Assembly (NCBI GenBank): GCA_026018925.1
Contig: JAKSZU010000006.1
Location: forward strand, 132,101,592-132,165,591
Reading direction: 5' to 3'
Length of the DNA stretch: 64,000 nt
Source of the DNA: Tupaia tana
Lineage: Eukaryota > Chordata > Mammalia > Scandentia > Tupaiidae
The notes under the pieces are model-generated. The model saw only the letters and a program-made list of their open reading frames with translations. It did not search any database and was not told the origin of the DNA. Made by a program: the position numbers and the translations under genes. Below, piece after piece: positions 11,181 through 22,160 of this stretch; the stretch's first letter is position 1, and every line of letters starts with the position of its first letter.

Positions 11181-12078
11181 GACAATTCCACTGAGGTATT
11201 TTTGCAGTAGCTAATTGAAAACGTGTGATTAAAAAAAAAACTGGATTAAAAAGGTATACATGGAAAAATTATAGCACACTTGTATGCTAATGAAAAGGTC
11301 CATTAAATAGGGAAAAAACATAATATAGGAGAGAGGACATCTGATGTTAAATAATAGTGTTTCACTTATCATTTAGTATTTTTAATACATAATTTACAAA
11401 ACACTAATTTTATAAAGGAAAGTGTGGATGTTTAAAAGCTGAATATGTATTTATGCAAACTAGTTAAAATAGAAAATATTATTGTAATATGACTATGAGA
11501 ACTGACAATGTAAATGCTTAAATCTATGAAATTCATTTGTATTCCTCATTTAATGAACATAATCTTAAAATTAAAGCAAAAGTGTAGAGATTTTTGTGCT
11601 CTTCACAGTGCTAATTCATTTTATCTAATTTACTTTCCCCATTGTAAATTAATCAATTAATAAGCACTTATAACATCTACCATGTGACCAGAACTCTGAA
11701 GGGTGCTGTGGGAAACAAAAACAATAAAACAAAACAAAACCTGGTCTCTATTCACTACGCATCTATCTTTTCTAATTAAGTGCTTAGTTGAGTAGTATTG
11801 AGTATCACTGAGTGCTATAGGAATTATGGGAGAACTAACTGCAGGTTTCAATCTTCAGAGAATACGTATTGGTTAAGCGACAAAGAGTGAGCTTATTCTT
11901 GAAGGCCTGCAGGTGGAAAGGAGGAGAGATGTTTTAGGGTAAAATGCCTCACAGTATGAGAATAGCATGCTGAAGAAATGAAAAGAAAACCAGTTTAACT
12001 GCCAAGTGTTAGAAAGGAGGGGAAAAGAGTGAGGAGGCAGGGAATTAGGAAACTTTTCTTATATTAAGATTTTTATGT
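11181..12078. other. AT-rich intron with an L2-like relic
   Basis: About 11640-12050 reads as antisense L2-like sequence (ataagcacttataacatcta, then ctggtctctattcac and ggcctgcaggtggaaagg). The remainder is unassigned. Confidence 0.45.
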
Positions 12079-12350
12079 GGGAAACCAGCAGTTAGCATAA
12101 TGGCTATGTCGCTGGACTCCCACATAGTCGACCGCGGTTCGTGTCCCGGACCCGGTGGCTTAAAACTCACGCTGGGTGCGTGTGCGTGAGTGCCCAAGAT
12201 CCCGAGAGGAGAATGGAAGAGAAGGGATTGAGGTGTGACCATCCCCCCTGGGGGGTGATTTCTCGCTTTCTGTCTCTCTGTCTCTCTCTGCCTGGCGAGC
12301 ACACGCGCCCTATAGCGAAAATCTCTCTCTCAAAAAAAAAAAAAAAAAAG
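12079..12350 (+). mobile_element. SINE-A, young copy
   Basis: Intact boxes ttagcataatgg and ggttcgtgtccc, with an A17 tail. The flanks gatttttatgtg and gatttgtatgtg form a near-exact TSD. Confidence 0.92.
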
Positions 12351-12446
12351 GATTTGTATGTGAAGAAGTGATGGCTAAGAAATTAAATTTTATCAAGCGT
12401 CATTAAGAAAGGTTAAGTAGCAGGTCTTAAAGATAACAGGGTTGTC

Positions 12447-12719
12447 GGGGCCAGCAGGTGGCATAGCGGTTATGGTGCTAGACTCCCACATGGCTGACTA
12501 GGGCTCGAGTCCTGAACCCGACGGCTTGAAAATCATGCCAGAAGTGTGTGCGCATGCCCAAAATCCCAGGAGAAGAATATAGGAGAAGGGACTGTGGTGT
12601 GGCCATCCTTCCTGGGGATAGATTTCTCACTTTCCCTCTCTCTCTCTTTGGAGAGCGCACAAGTCCTATGGCAAAAACATTAAAAAAAAAACATTAAAAA
12701 AAAAAAAAAAAAAAAAAAA
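12447..12719 (+). mobile_element. SINE-A, old copy with long A tail
   Basis: ggggccagcaggtggcatag head, ggctcgagtcctgaac B box. It ends caagtcctatggcaaaaac and an A-rich tail of about 50 nt. Confidence 0.88.
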
Positions 12720-12865
12720 GCCCTGGTTTTCTAGCTTAGGGAACAGACTTACTCCTAAATTTGAACTGATAGTAAAACATCAACAAAAGTAGTTTGGGCA
12801 TTTTTACATTACTAGAATTTGTTAATAACAAATTACATGTACCTTCAAAGCTCACCAGTTAAGTC

Positions 12866-12950
12866 TAGCGTCTGTGGTGCAAGTGGTAAAGCACTGCCAT
12901 ACAGCAGCTGAGAATTGGAGTTCAAATTGTGGCCCAACTAAAGCTCATTA
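12866..12950 (+). mobile_element. Possible diverged tRNA-headed SINE fragment
   Basis: gtggtgcaagtggtaaagca and gttcaaattgtgg look like degraded A and B boxes. No body is recognised. Confidence 0.35.
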
Positions 12951-13262
12951 GTTTAAATATAAGTTGACCAATATTTTTAAAAACTGCATATATTAGAATT
13001 TTACCTTTTTTCATCTCTTAAATTTATGATAGTCTATCAGTAAAGTTAACAGACATATATATTATTCACATATATATATATTATTACTTTAGGTATATAT
13101 GTAACTTTTATATCATGTTGTACATGCATATAAATATGTGTATTATTTATATACATCTACACTATATACATGTGCATATATTTATATATACACATATGTG
13201 TGTATATATATATATATACAAATATACATACATGAAATGTTTAAACAAGTTAAATATTATAT
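12951..13262. repeat. AT-rich region with TA/CA dinucleotide arrays
   Basis: Many overlapping atatata and cacatata tracts; low-complexity and self-complementary. No gene. Confidence 0.7.
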
Positions 13263-13660
13263 ACATACTATGGGTTGAATTGTGTCCCCTCCCCCCCAGT
13301 AATTGACATGTTGACATTCTAATCCACAGTACCTCAGAATTTAGAGCTAGAGCCTTCAAAGAGATAATAAAGGCAAAATGAGGTCATATGGGTGGGCCTT
13401 AATCAAATGTGACTAATGTCCTTATAAATAGAAGAGATAAGAAAACAAACAAGTGACATTAGATGACCAGGTGAAGACACAGAGAGACACTGGCCATCTA
13501 CAGACCATGGAGCAGGCCTTAGAAGAAACAATCATGCTGACATCTTGATCTCAGATTTCTGGCTTCTAGCACTGTGAGAAAATCCATTTCTATTTTTTAA
13601 GCCACCTAGTCTATGGTATTTTATGGTATAGGCAGCGCCAACAAACTCATGTTTGCAATA
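13263..13660 (+). mobile_element. MLT1-type MaLR solo LTR
   Basis: ctatgggttgaattgtgtcc at the left; gaccaggtgaagacacagag and ccatttctattttttaagcc in the middle and right; tctatggtattttatggtat near the end. This matches the MLT1 LTR layout and carries no internal genes. Confidence 0.75.
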
Positions 13661-14204
13661 TATATCACCACTACACTGTATTTGTAAGTCAGAGAAAACA
13701 AAAGATTGACAGTAGGAATTAAAAGGACTATTACAACTACTATACATCTTTAATCACATATAGTTTCCAAGATATAAATATATAATCATAAGCAGGATGT
13801 CAACAAACTTCAATAGGTTTGTGAGACACCACATTATTGCAAGCATGTCTACCCAACACACAAACACACATAAATAACTGAAAGCATGTTTACCTTATTA
13901 CCAGTTTTTCAGGCCTGGAATATGCATAGCTAGTATGATTGAAATAGGCCAAGGGACAAAGTGAAAACAAGTAAAATAATTGTGAAAATGTCCAATATAG
14001 AAACTTAATTAAGGAAATTCAAAAATATTATATGAATGGTCACTGTTCTAAAGTGTACAGAGAATTTTTACAGACAAGGTCAGGGGTAGTTCTTCATGGC
14101 AAATGAGAAATTTAGAAAGTGCTGAAAAAAAATCTTGTTTTTTAAAAACATCTTTCTCTCTCTCTCAAAAGAGAGAGAAAGAGAAAGGAAAAGAGGGAAA
14201 AAGA
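13661..14204. other. Unique AT-rich intron sequence
   Basis: Nothing is recognised, except that a CT/GA-rich patch at about 14155-14190 leads into the next SINE. Confidence 0.5.
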
Positions 14205-14385
14205 CAAGCACTCTCAACAGGGTCTCATGCCCACCCTTTCCTAATCAGCTGGGATCATAGGCATGTGCACATGCTCCCAGGAGTGTTCAAGTTAACCCGG
14301 AAACTGAACCCTGATCTTCCACACGGCTTCCAGCACTGCAGGGTGTTGTGCTACGATCTTGCCATTGCTGCTAAGCCAAAATAAT
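14205..14385 (-). mobile_element. SINE-C (tRNA/7SL-like chimera)
   Basis: On the minus strand, a head with ggttcagtttccgggttaac is followed by catgcctatgatcccagctg and gcatgagaccctgttgag. The latter pair is strongly Alu-like. Confidence 0.7.
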
Positions 14386-15150
14386 CTTTTATTGCAGTAA
14401 ATACTGTCATCGATTTGTACCATGCCTTAATTAGTTCTACTAAAAAAATTAAAATTAAATATGCTTATTTTGTAAATACTCATGAGGTACTTACTGAGTA
14501 AAAATAAGATAATGGAAATTTCTGACTTTTAAAGTTCAACCATTTGTAAGTTATTCAAACTGAGTTTCAACTAGTTAAAAGTAATTTCTCTTACTGTTTC
14601 TTAAGTTTTAACCATTTGAACAGATTTTCCCTAAACCTTTCCAAAATTAATTTGCTTCTTATTTTAAAGCCAAATGTGGAAAATTCTAGTTCAAAACTAA
14701 AATTTTCAAAAAAGTTAAAACTATACTGAGGCATGTTATTTGCTTGTTTTCAAAATACAACTGAGTTCAGTATCTATTGATATAAATGATATAGTTAGCA
14801 TTAAATAACCCCTCGGAAAGCGTATTAATTTGCATCAGTTTTAGTAATGAACACTTAGATATAAAGGATCTGCAGTCGTATTATTAAGGACTCAGTTCTA
14901 TGATACACAACACAGGGTTTAAAAAAATAAACAATTTTTCAACAGGGTTATTTAGGCTGAGGAAGATTGTCAAAAGTAAGTATGGTCTTAACCAGGGTCA
15001 ACAACACACACACTTTTTCCCACTGAACTAAAACAAAAGTTCAGGAAAGTTTGTGGCACCACCACTGAAATGTGGAGACTGATTCCTTCATTAGCCTTCT
15101 GTGCTTTCATGTTTGTGTTTTGTCTTGCCTCCTTAACAAACACCAGATTG
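14386..15150. other. Unique AT-rich intron sequence
   Basis: No gene or repeat is recognised. Confidence 0.55.
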
Positions 15151-15186
15151 CTTCCTGTAGGTGTGGGAAATACACAAATTAAAACC

Positions 15187-15221
<35 letters not shown>

Positions 15222-15345
15222 CATCCCTGCCCTACAAGAGTTCCTAATCAGTGAGGGAGAACATCATGTGAACCATGAACAAAAGGAAGAATGTGGAAGG
15301 TTATTCTGGAAACCTCGAGGAAAGAAGATTATCTGAAAAGAAACT
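15151..15345 (-). mobile_element. L2-like relic interrupted by (CA)n
   Basis: ccatccctgccctacaagag, then tcctaatcagtgagggagaa, resembles antisense L2. A CA run occupies 15188-15221. Confidence 0.4.
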
Positions 15346-15904
15346 AGATAGTTAAGGAAGGTTATTTGTTAAAGTCTCTTAAATGATGGCCACTTCATAA
15401 CCAAATTGTATTTCAAAGCATTTTACCGTGTATTTCCCACGTCTGTCTGCTAGAAAGTCACACAGTAAACCTCCACCACTTTGTGCAACCAGGATTTCTC
15501 CTATTAATCATCTTCTCAGATCAGTACTTAAGACATCCTGCTCTTACCTTCCTCATTCCCAGGTGGAGGGAGCTCTGTAGGCGGTTAGACAGAATGAAGA
15601 CAGCAAGGGCATTGTGAATGAAACTCTGGGAGGAAATTGCTTTCTTTCATCTCATGTTGCTTTCTCATCTCAGGAGCCGATAAGAGGGATAGAGGGATCG
15701 TTGGGTGCTTTCTTCTTGGGAGGAACCCCCTGCCATCATCCAGTAGTGCTACCAATAAGCGGCTCCACCTCCAGGGATATGTTTATTACCCCCAGGATAC
15801 CAATGCAGAAAGGAAAAGGTGAGCTACACAGCCAAAGAAGCAGGTGGAACTGTTGTCTTGTAGAGCCGTGCTTTTTCACTTCAAAGGCAATGTTAAACCA
15901 TAGA
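15346..15904. other. Unique intron sequence
   Basis: An open frame of 99 codons at 15614-15913 has no recognisable domain and runs into an ancient repeat. I see no gene. Confidence 0.5.
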
Positions 15905-16080
15905 GATTTTTAGCAGGGACGTGCCATTGTCTGATTTGTGTTTTAGATCGATTTTGTGGCAAGGGATAGATTGATTGGAAGAGGAAGAGACTGGAGAAAA
16001 ACAGATATGTTCTAAAAAAACTATTGCAGTAAATCAAGTGGGAATGACAATGACCTGAACTAATCATGAAGGAAAGAGAG
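15905..16080 (-). mobile_element. L2-associated ancient repeat fragment
   Basis: gccattgtctgatttgtgtt followed by ctattgcagtaaatcaag matches the mammal-wide repeat also seen at 8570-9790. Confidence 0.4.
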
Positions 16081-16264
16081 GAAAGAACAGCTTTGGGAGA
16101 CAGACTCCTTAACCCATTTGATGGGAGAAAAGAGATACAAAATAAATATGAGGAAAAAATTATAGTTGGATTTCTATTTTATTTTAGTACATGGTTTAGA
16201 AAAAAGTATTTTCCCTGTTGCTTATTTTTTCCTGAATAATTCATTATTATTCCTCTGACTTAAA
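16081..16264. other. Unique intron sequence
   Basis: Nothing is recognised. Confidence 0.5.
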
Positions 16265-16445
16265 ATATGGACAGCTAACATTTATTGACTTTTAGCACTC
16301 TGTTAAAAATATTTTACATATAAATAATATATGTGTACACATACAGATATATGTGTCCATATAGATAGTAATACATGTATACTTGTGTGTAAAACGTCCC
16401 ATTTTATCTTCACAACAACTCAGTAGGGTAAATATTATTTACAGT
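16265..16445 (+). mobile_element. MIR fragment
   Basis: acatttattgacttttagca at the left and cttcacaacaactcagtagg at the right follow MIR order. The 3' part is missing at the following SINE. Confidence 0.5.
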
Positions 16446-16451
16446 CTACAG

Positions 16452-16706
16452 AATTTTTTTTCTTTTAATTTGCTTTAGGCTCACTGGAGAAAGAGAGAGG
16501 TTGGGGGGGGGGGAGGGAGTGAGAAAGCACCTCTCAGGAGGATGACCACACCACAACCCCTTTTCCTCTGCTCTCTTCCTAAGATTTGGGGCATGCAAGT
16601 AGATGCACCCAGTGTGTTTTTCGAGCTGCCAGGTCCAAGACTTGAGCTGTGTGGTCGGCCACATGGGATCCAACTGCCTTAGCCACCACACCACCAGGCT
16701 GGCTCA
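16452..16706 (-). mobile_element. SINE-A, old copy
   Basis: Contains a G11 run, gagaaagcacctctcaggag and a head ending caccaccaggctggctc. Confidence 0.8.
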
Positions 16707-17265
16707 GGCCAGAATTGTTCAGTGTACAGGATGATCTTGCAGTTATTAAGTACTATACTCATTACTATTTAAGTAAGAAATCATTATGTTTCAGAAGACA
16801 CCATAGAGTGCTTTTAGAGCATTTTTCAAATGTACACTTCAATTTTCATAATACAAGGAGAACTCCAAAGGAATGTAGGAATTGAAATTAAAGTATCAAT
16901 TTATTTTGCTGCAAAAAAGTTTAAAATATATGTGCATTTTTTCATAATATACATTTTCCGTAAACTTTCTGAAGACCCCTTGTATATATTCATGTATTGT
17001 TCATTGGACTAAATGTAGCAATCACATACTATGTGGAGGAAATAAACAAAAGGTATAATCCTTGCCTTCATGACACTTTCGGTTATGAGAATAAGATATA
17101 CATAAATATGGAAAGTAAAATGAATCAAAACTGTATTATTATAGTTGAATGAATAATCAAGGTTGTAATTACCAGGAAAGGAGAAACATGCAAGCTGGAA
17201 TCATGGAGGAAAGAATTACAGGAGGGGCTATGCTTCAGTTAAGCTTTGAATAAAATATAAGAACT
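16707..17265. other. Intron sequence with an L2-like relic
   Basis: At about 17020-17265, acatactatgtggaggaaat and ccttgccttcatgacacttt look like antisense L2. The rest is unassigned. Confidence 0.4.
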
Positions 17266-17269
17266 AGAG

Positions 17270-17440
17270 AGGCAACAGGTGGAATGGTGGTTAAGGTGTT
17301 GTACTCCCACATGGCCCACAGCCGTTCAAGTCCCAGACCTGGTGCTTGCTTTCTCTTTCTCTCTTTCTCTGCTGAGTGCATGTGTCCTGTAGCAAATTTT
17401 AAAAAATGATAATGATAAATAACATTGAATAAATAGTTCT
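17270..17440 (+). mobile_element. SINE-As (short form), variant 3' end
   Basis: The head with gttcaagtcccagacct passes directly to gcttgctttctctttctctc. It ends in gtgcatgtgtcctgtagcaa, the SINE-A type end, so it mixes short body and long-form end. Confidence 0.75.
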
Positions 17441-17908
17441 TTAAAAAAAAACTAGAAAAGACAAGAGAAACCTATAAACTTCAATGCCTGGCATAGAGTG
17501 GACACTCAATATTTGTTGAAGGAAAAAAATGAATGAGTGCAAATACAGGAAGTACTCCATGATCAGAGAAAAAAAGCAAGCAAAATGCCGTCATGATCTA
17601 GCCTGCAGATAAACTCATTTGACATACTAGCAGGAAATATTTAGAAGGTCGAGGAGCCTGTATCTAGGACCTAGAATATGAGGGAGAACTTTTTATATTA
17701 CCATGCCTTAAATACATGCACAGCAATTACCTCTTACTCTAAAACACAATGGACTGCCTAGAAGTTAAAACCCTTCTAAAACCACAGTTATGGTCCCTCC
17801 TCATCTAAATTGTTAGAAATTAGTCTTTGATGCTAGTCTCAAATTCTTCCATGCTTTTGTTCTCAATCCATACTTTGTGGAAATGCTTTCTAAATTTACT
17901 AGTGACCT
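17441..17908. other. Intron sequence with an L2 3'-end relic
   Basis: ctggcatagagtggacactc followed by aatatttgttgaa (about 17485-17525) is the sense L2 3' end. The rest is unassigned. Confidence 0.5.
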
Positions 17909-17918
17909 CTGCATCGCT

Positions 17919-17920
<2 letters not shown>

Positions 17921-17953
<33 letters not shown>

Positions 17954-18218
17954 GAGAGGTTTTTGCTATAGGGTGCGTGCACTTGCGTGCGCTTGCCAGA
18001 CAGACAGAGACAGACAGAGAGACAGAAAGCGAGAAATCACCCCCCCCCCCGGGGGGATGGTCACACCACAATCCCTTCTCCTCCATTCTCCTCTCGGGGT
18101 CTTGGGCACGCACGCACACACACCCGGCATGAGTTTTAAGCCACTGGGTCCAGGACTCAAACCGTGGTCTACTACGTGGGAGTCCAGCGACATAGCCATT
18201 ATGCTAACTGCTGGTTCC
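17921..18218 (-). mobile_element. SINE-A, young copy with 12-bp TSD
   Basis: A poly(T) of about 30 and a lengthened C-run hairpin (about 12 C then 6 G) in the body. The TSD ctgcatcgctaa is exact at 17909-17920 and 18219-18230. Confidence 0.95.
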
Positions 18219-18230
18219 CTGCATCGCTAA

Positions 18231-18857
18231 GTTTTAATGAACATCTTTCTGCAACAGCTGACTCTGGTAATGATTCCCTCCTTCTCAAACTACATTGACT
18301 CTCTCAGCTTTCCGAAAACATGCTCTCTCGATTCTCTTCATATACTGCACACACTGAGTTTTTATTTCTGTAACAGGCTATACTACCTTCCCTTACTCAT
18401 CCCTTACATGTTGGTATTCTTGGGAATCTAATCCTTGGCATTTGGTTTTCCTTTTTATTCACTTTATCTGAATGATCCCATCCAGTCTCATGATTCAACA
18501 TGCTATAAAAATAAATACATTCCAAGTCAGTGATTCCAGCCTAGACCTCTCCCACTGTTCTTTTGAACAATCTCTCTATACATCCCATAGGAAGCTCAAT
18601 CTTCACATGTGCAAAACTTAGTTGATTACCTTTCTTCTAAAACTTCCTTCACTCCTGGTATTTCTATTTAATTTAGTGACAGCCAGTCACCTGGGCTTTA
18701 AATATGAAAGTATCCATGATTTCTTCTCCTGTTCACTTGCCACAGTCAATCAATCACTAAGATATGATCTTTTTAATTCCTAGACTTTTGTCTTTTGCTA
18801 CTAGAAGGGCCTCCCAATCAGTGCTTCATGTTCCAGTCCTCTGCTGAAGACATTTAT
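18231..18857. other. Intron sequence with an L2-like segment
   Basis: About 18580-18790 (aggaagctcaatcttcacat, then ccatgatttcttctcctgtt) resembles sense L2 coding-end sequence, heavily decayed. Its open frames are not functional. Confidence 0.4.
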
Positions 18858-19062
18858 TTTCTGGACTGGAGTAGTGGTGTAGGAACAATGTGCTGCTCAG
18901 AGGTGGAGCCACATGGACCAGACAGCCACACCCAAGAATGGGTTGGTTGGGAAGGCTGGGAAGATTATGGCGTGAGACCCAAGGTTCAGGGTTTTTGTCT
19001 CTCTCTCTCTCAATCTGGTTCTCACTCTCCAGAATAAAATAAATAAATAGAAATAAAAAAAT
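18858..19062 (+). mobile_element. SINE-C or SINE-B, old copy
   Basis: Head gtagtggtgtaggaacaatg, then gttgggaaggctgggaagat and ggcgtgagacccaagg, which is 7SL-like. CT tract and aataaaataaataaatag tail. Confidence 0.55.
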
Positions 19063-19639
19063 TCACTCTCTGTTTAGTTTCCAGTGGCATTATCATAGCA
19101 CTCAATAAATATTAATTCATTGTATTGACAAGTGTCATACATTTTTTTAAATTATATACTCTGTGTTAGTGCCTAAAAATTACTACAGCGAATAAGAAAA
19201 ATAAGCCTTGACATGAAAGGATAAAAGGATGAATGGGTGGATGGATGGATGGAATGGGTAGATGGATGCCAGTATGATTTCAACCCTAGATTTCAGTCCT
19301 TCAGTAGTGTTTCTTTTCTTCCAATATATAAAGTTTATCAATATTTCCCTAAATAGGTTCCTATACCCTCAAATTACTTTTAAATTTATTTATTATTATT
19401 ATTTATGCATTCAATCACACATTCAATCACTATACAGCATATGGATTATAAAGAGACTCTACACAGCATGATATACTCCTCAGTCCAGCCCAATTGAGAA
19501 TACTATACACATCATCATCAACAGGTAATAAACCATATTTGAGTCCCTCAAATGTCTTACCTCTCTATTTTTTCCTCAAATTTCTTTTCTTACACTCTTC
19601 CCCTCCCACACTCTCTTTCCATTTTGTCTCTAGTCTTAC
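19063..19639. other. Unique AT-rich intron sequence
   Basis: A short ggatggat array lies at about 19228-19265. No gene. Confidence 0.5.
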
Positions 19640-19920
19640 CGTTTACTTTTAACACCAAATTATTTACAGATATATATATATATAAACCCGCTTCTATCTC
19701 TTGCTTGCCCGTCTCTCCAGGCTACTTTTTCTGCACAGAATGTTCTTTCTATATCCTTCTACCTCAATCACTTCTTCTGTTGCTTTATCCTTTAGGCTTT
19801 GACTTATGGGGTCTTCACACTAAGAAGCCTTCCCTGATACTTCCATCACTCTTAGATTTAAATTCATTCCCCTTCCAAAGATTTCTCTTAAAATGCTCCA
19901 CCATTGAAACGGTTTACCCT
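19640..19920 (+). mobile_element. L2-like 3' region
   Basis: ctgcacagaatgttctttct and agaagccttccctgatactt follow the sense L2 3' region. The 131-codon open frame across it (19552-19947) is a by-product. Confidence 0.5.
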
Positions 19921-20240
19921 CACTTTAGTCTATTTAGGCTGCTGTAGCAAAATACTAGAAACCGGACATCTTAAAAACAATGAACATTTATTTCTCACAG
20001 TTCTGAAGATGGGAAGTCCAAGATCACCATATCTGATGAAGGACTGTTTCTTGTCTCGTTGATGCTGCTTTTCTGCCGCATCCTCGCATGGTGGAAGGGG
20101 CAGGGCAGTTTTCTGAGGCCTCTTCTGTAAGCGCTTTATTCTCATGACCTAATCACATCTCAGAAGGCCACACTCCCTACTACCATCTCTTGAGGGTTAG
20201 GACTTTAATATATGAGTTTTGAGGGGCCAAAGACTTTCAG
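19921..20240 (-). mobile_element. MLT1-type MaLR solo LTR
   Basis: Antisense MLT1 layout: ttaggctgctgtagcaaaat, ttctgaagatgggaagtcca, catgacctaatcacatctca, gaggggccaaagactttcag. No viral genes. Confidence 0.8.
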
Positions 20241-20344
20241 ACTGTAGAAATCCCTTTATCCCCTACTACACTGTGGGCATTTTAAAGGCATGGATTATAT
20301 TTTATGTATCTCTTTCTGTCCTTGTTCATATTAGAGCATGTGAA

Positions 20345-20555
20345 CACACACACAAGGGAGAGAGAGAGAAAAAGAGGAGCACCCTCTATAAGGACCGGCC
20401 ATGTCTCCAGTCTTTCAGACCCTGGGATCATGGGCACATGCATGTGCACCTAGTGTGTTTCAGATGGACTGAGCTGGGGATTCAAACTATGGTTGCTATG
20501 TGGGATCCAGCTTCTCTTGAGCAGCACATTATAACTGTGCCACGAAGCCAGCCCT
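20345..20555 (-). mobile_element. SINE-A, old copy
   Basis: ccctgggatcatgggcacat body and atgtgggatccagcttctct head in reverse. The tail side is GA-rich. Confidence 0.7.
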
Positions 20556-21039
20556 GTCTTATTCATCTTTAAATCCCCAGTTCTTAGCATAATCCCAGAC
20601 AAATTTAAGGCTGTTAAAATGTTTATTGACTGAATAAATAAAAGAATTATTTATTTGATTAGGAAATTAACAAATATCAAACACAAGGGGCTTCTCTTGG
20701 CATATCGAAAGCTTAAGTTTTAGTAGAAGCACAATATAAACAAATAATTGTACAAATTAGTAACAACTTAGTTTTTTGTGTATGATTTAATTCAAACAAA
20801 AATAGTATTCAGCCACAGATGATGAAGGAACAGAAAATGGAAGGGGACAGAGACGGCTAGAATTAGGTAGGAAATGGGAGGAAGTTAGGACCTAGATAGG
20901 GTAGTTAAAGGGTAAATTAATCTCCTATAATGTATTTTCATACAAAATAATTTCTTTATAATAGCCCATAATTTAGTTCTTCTTAAAATTTATATTTTCT
21001 CCCTTTTATTTGAGAGAGAGTGATAGATAAAAATGAAAT
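20556..21039. other. Intron sequence with an L2 3'-end relic
   Basis: ccagttcttagcataatccc, then atgtttattgactgaataaa, is a decayed L2 tail. The rest is AT-rich and unassigned. Confidence 0.45.
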
Positions 21040-21056
21040 AAGAGATATTGGTACTT

Positions 21057-21328
21057 TTTTTTTTTTTCTTTTTAAGGTTTTTGTGATAGGGTGGATGTGC
21101 TTGCCAGAGAGAGAAAGAGACAGTGAGAGAGAAAGTGAGAAATCACTCCCATCAGTGGGGATGGATACACCATAATCTCTTCTCCTCCATTCTATTCCTG
21201 AGATTTGGAGCATGCATCCACATGTGCCTGGTGAGTTTTAAAGTCACTGGGTCAGGGAATGGAACTGTGGCTGACCATGTAAGAGTCCAGCACCCAGCAC
21301 CTTAATCACCATGCCACCTGCTGGCCCC
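21057..21328 (-). mobile_element. SINE-A, old copy with TSD
   Basis: The left flank aagagatattggtactt (about 21040) and right flank aagagattggtactt (21329-21343) form a TSD with a 2-nt indel. The right flank was later reused by the next SINE. Confidence 0.85.
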
Positions 21329-21343
21329 AAGAGATTGGTACTT

Positions 21344-21612
21344 CTTTTTTTTTTTTTGGAGAGGTTTTCGCTATAGGGCGCGTGCGCTCGCCAGACAGAC
21401 AGAGAGAGACATAGAGACAGAAAGCAAGAAATCACCCCCCAGGGGGGATGGTCACGCCGCAATCCCTTCTCCTCCATTCTCCTCTCGGGATCTTGGGCAC
21501 GCACGCACACGCGCCCGGCGTGAGTTTTAAGCCACCGGGTCCGGGACGCTAACCGCGGTCGACTACGTGGGAGTCCAGCGACATAGCCATTACGCTAACT
21601 GCTGGTTCCCAA
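21344..21612 (-). mobile_element. SINE-A, young copy inserted in the preceding SINE's TSD
   Basis: The copy is CpG-rich (gctatagggcgcgtgcgctc) and ends gctaactgctggttccc. The TSD attggtactt is exact at 21334-21343 and 21613-21622, that is, within the right TSD of the older SINE. Confidence 0.93.
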
Positions 21613-21622
21613 ATTGGTACTT

Positions 21623-21798
21623 TTGATAGGGTCTCACATTGTCGTGCTCTTTCTGCCCCAGCCTCCCAGTCAGAATTATAAGCATATGCCACTGTGCCTA
21701 GTGTGTTAAGGTTAGCCCAGAAACTAAACCTGAACCTCTCATACTGCTTCCAGTTTCCCAAGTGGTGGAGCTACTGTGCACTATCATGCCTCGGCCTG
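21623..21798 (-). mobile_element. SINE-C (tRNA/7SL-like chimera)
   Basis: In its sense strand: ggttcaggtttagtttctgg in the head region, then ggcacagtggcatatgctta, taattctgactgggaggctg and aatgtgagaccctatc. The last three are plainly Alu-like. Confidence 0.78.
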
Positions 21799-22086
21799 TA
21801 TATTTTGATTTTTTAAAATAATTCATATCAGCTTGGGTATTAAAAGTAAATAAATGCATTTAGAAGTCTTAAAATGATGTTCAATCCCTAATAAGAACTA
21901 GTTGTTATGATGATATTTAAGCATCTGAACATAGTCAAGGTATCTGCTAGAAAACAAATAACAAAGATCAAATCCTTCATCACTGTGACTGTTTCGTATC
22001 ATTTTACACATTTTGAAGTCCAAACAAGTTGAAATTTTCTACCTAATAGCAGTTAAGTTTAGCTACACTTTTTTCTCCATTGGAAA
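21799..22086. other. Unique intron sequence
   Basis: Nothing is recognised. Confidence 0.5.
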
Positions 22087-22088
22087 TA

Positions 22089-22158
22089 CTGGGTTGACAG
22101 GGAAGTCATGGCTCATTTTTGAATAGAAAAATATGTCCTCACTTTCCTGACAACCAAA
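22089..22158. mobile_element. Mariner-type MITE, copy 2, with TA duplication
   Basis: ctgggttgacagggaagtca at the left, ctttcctgacaaccaaa at the right. It is flanked by TA at 22087-22088 and 22159-22160, as expected for Tc1/mariner. Confidence 0.75.
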
Positions 22159-22160
22159 TA

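Noticed and set aside
15614-15913. 99-codon open frame in relatively GC-rich sequence
   Set aside because: No similarity to known proteins that I can recognise, and it overlaps an ancient repeat at its end.
19552-19947. 131-codon open frame, the longest of the shorter frames
   Set aside because: It crosses an L2-like relic and an LTR boundary; no domain and low-complexity composition.
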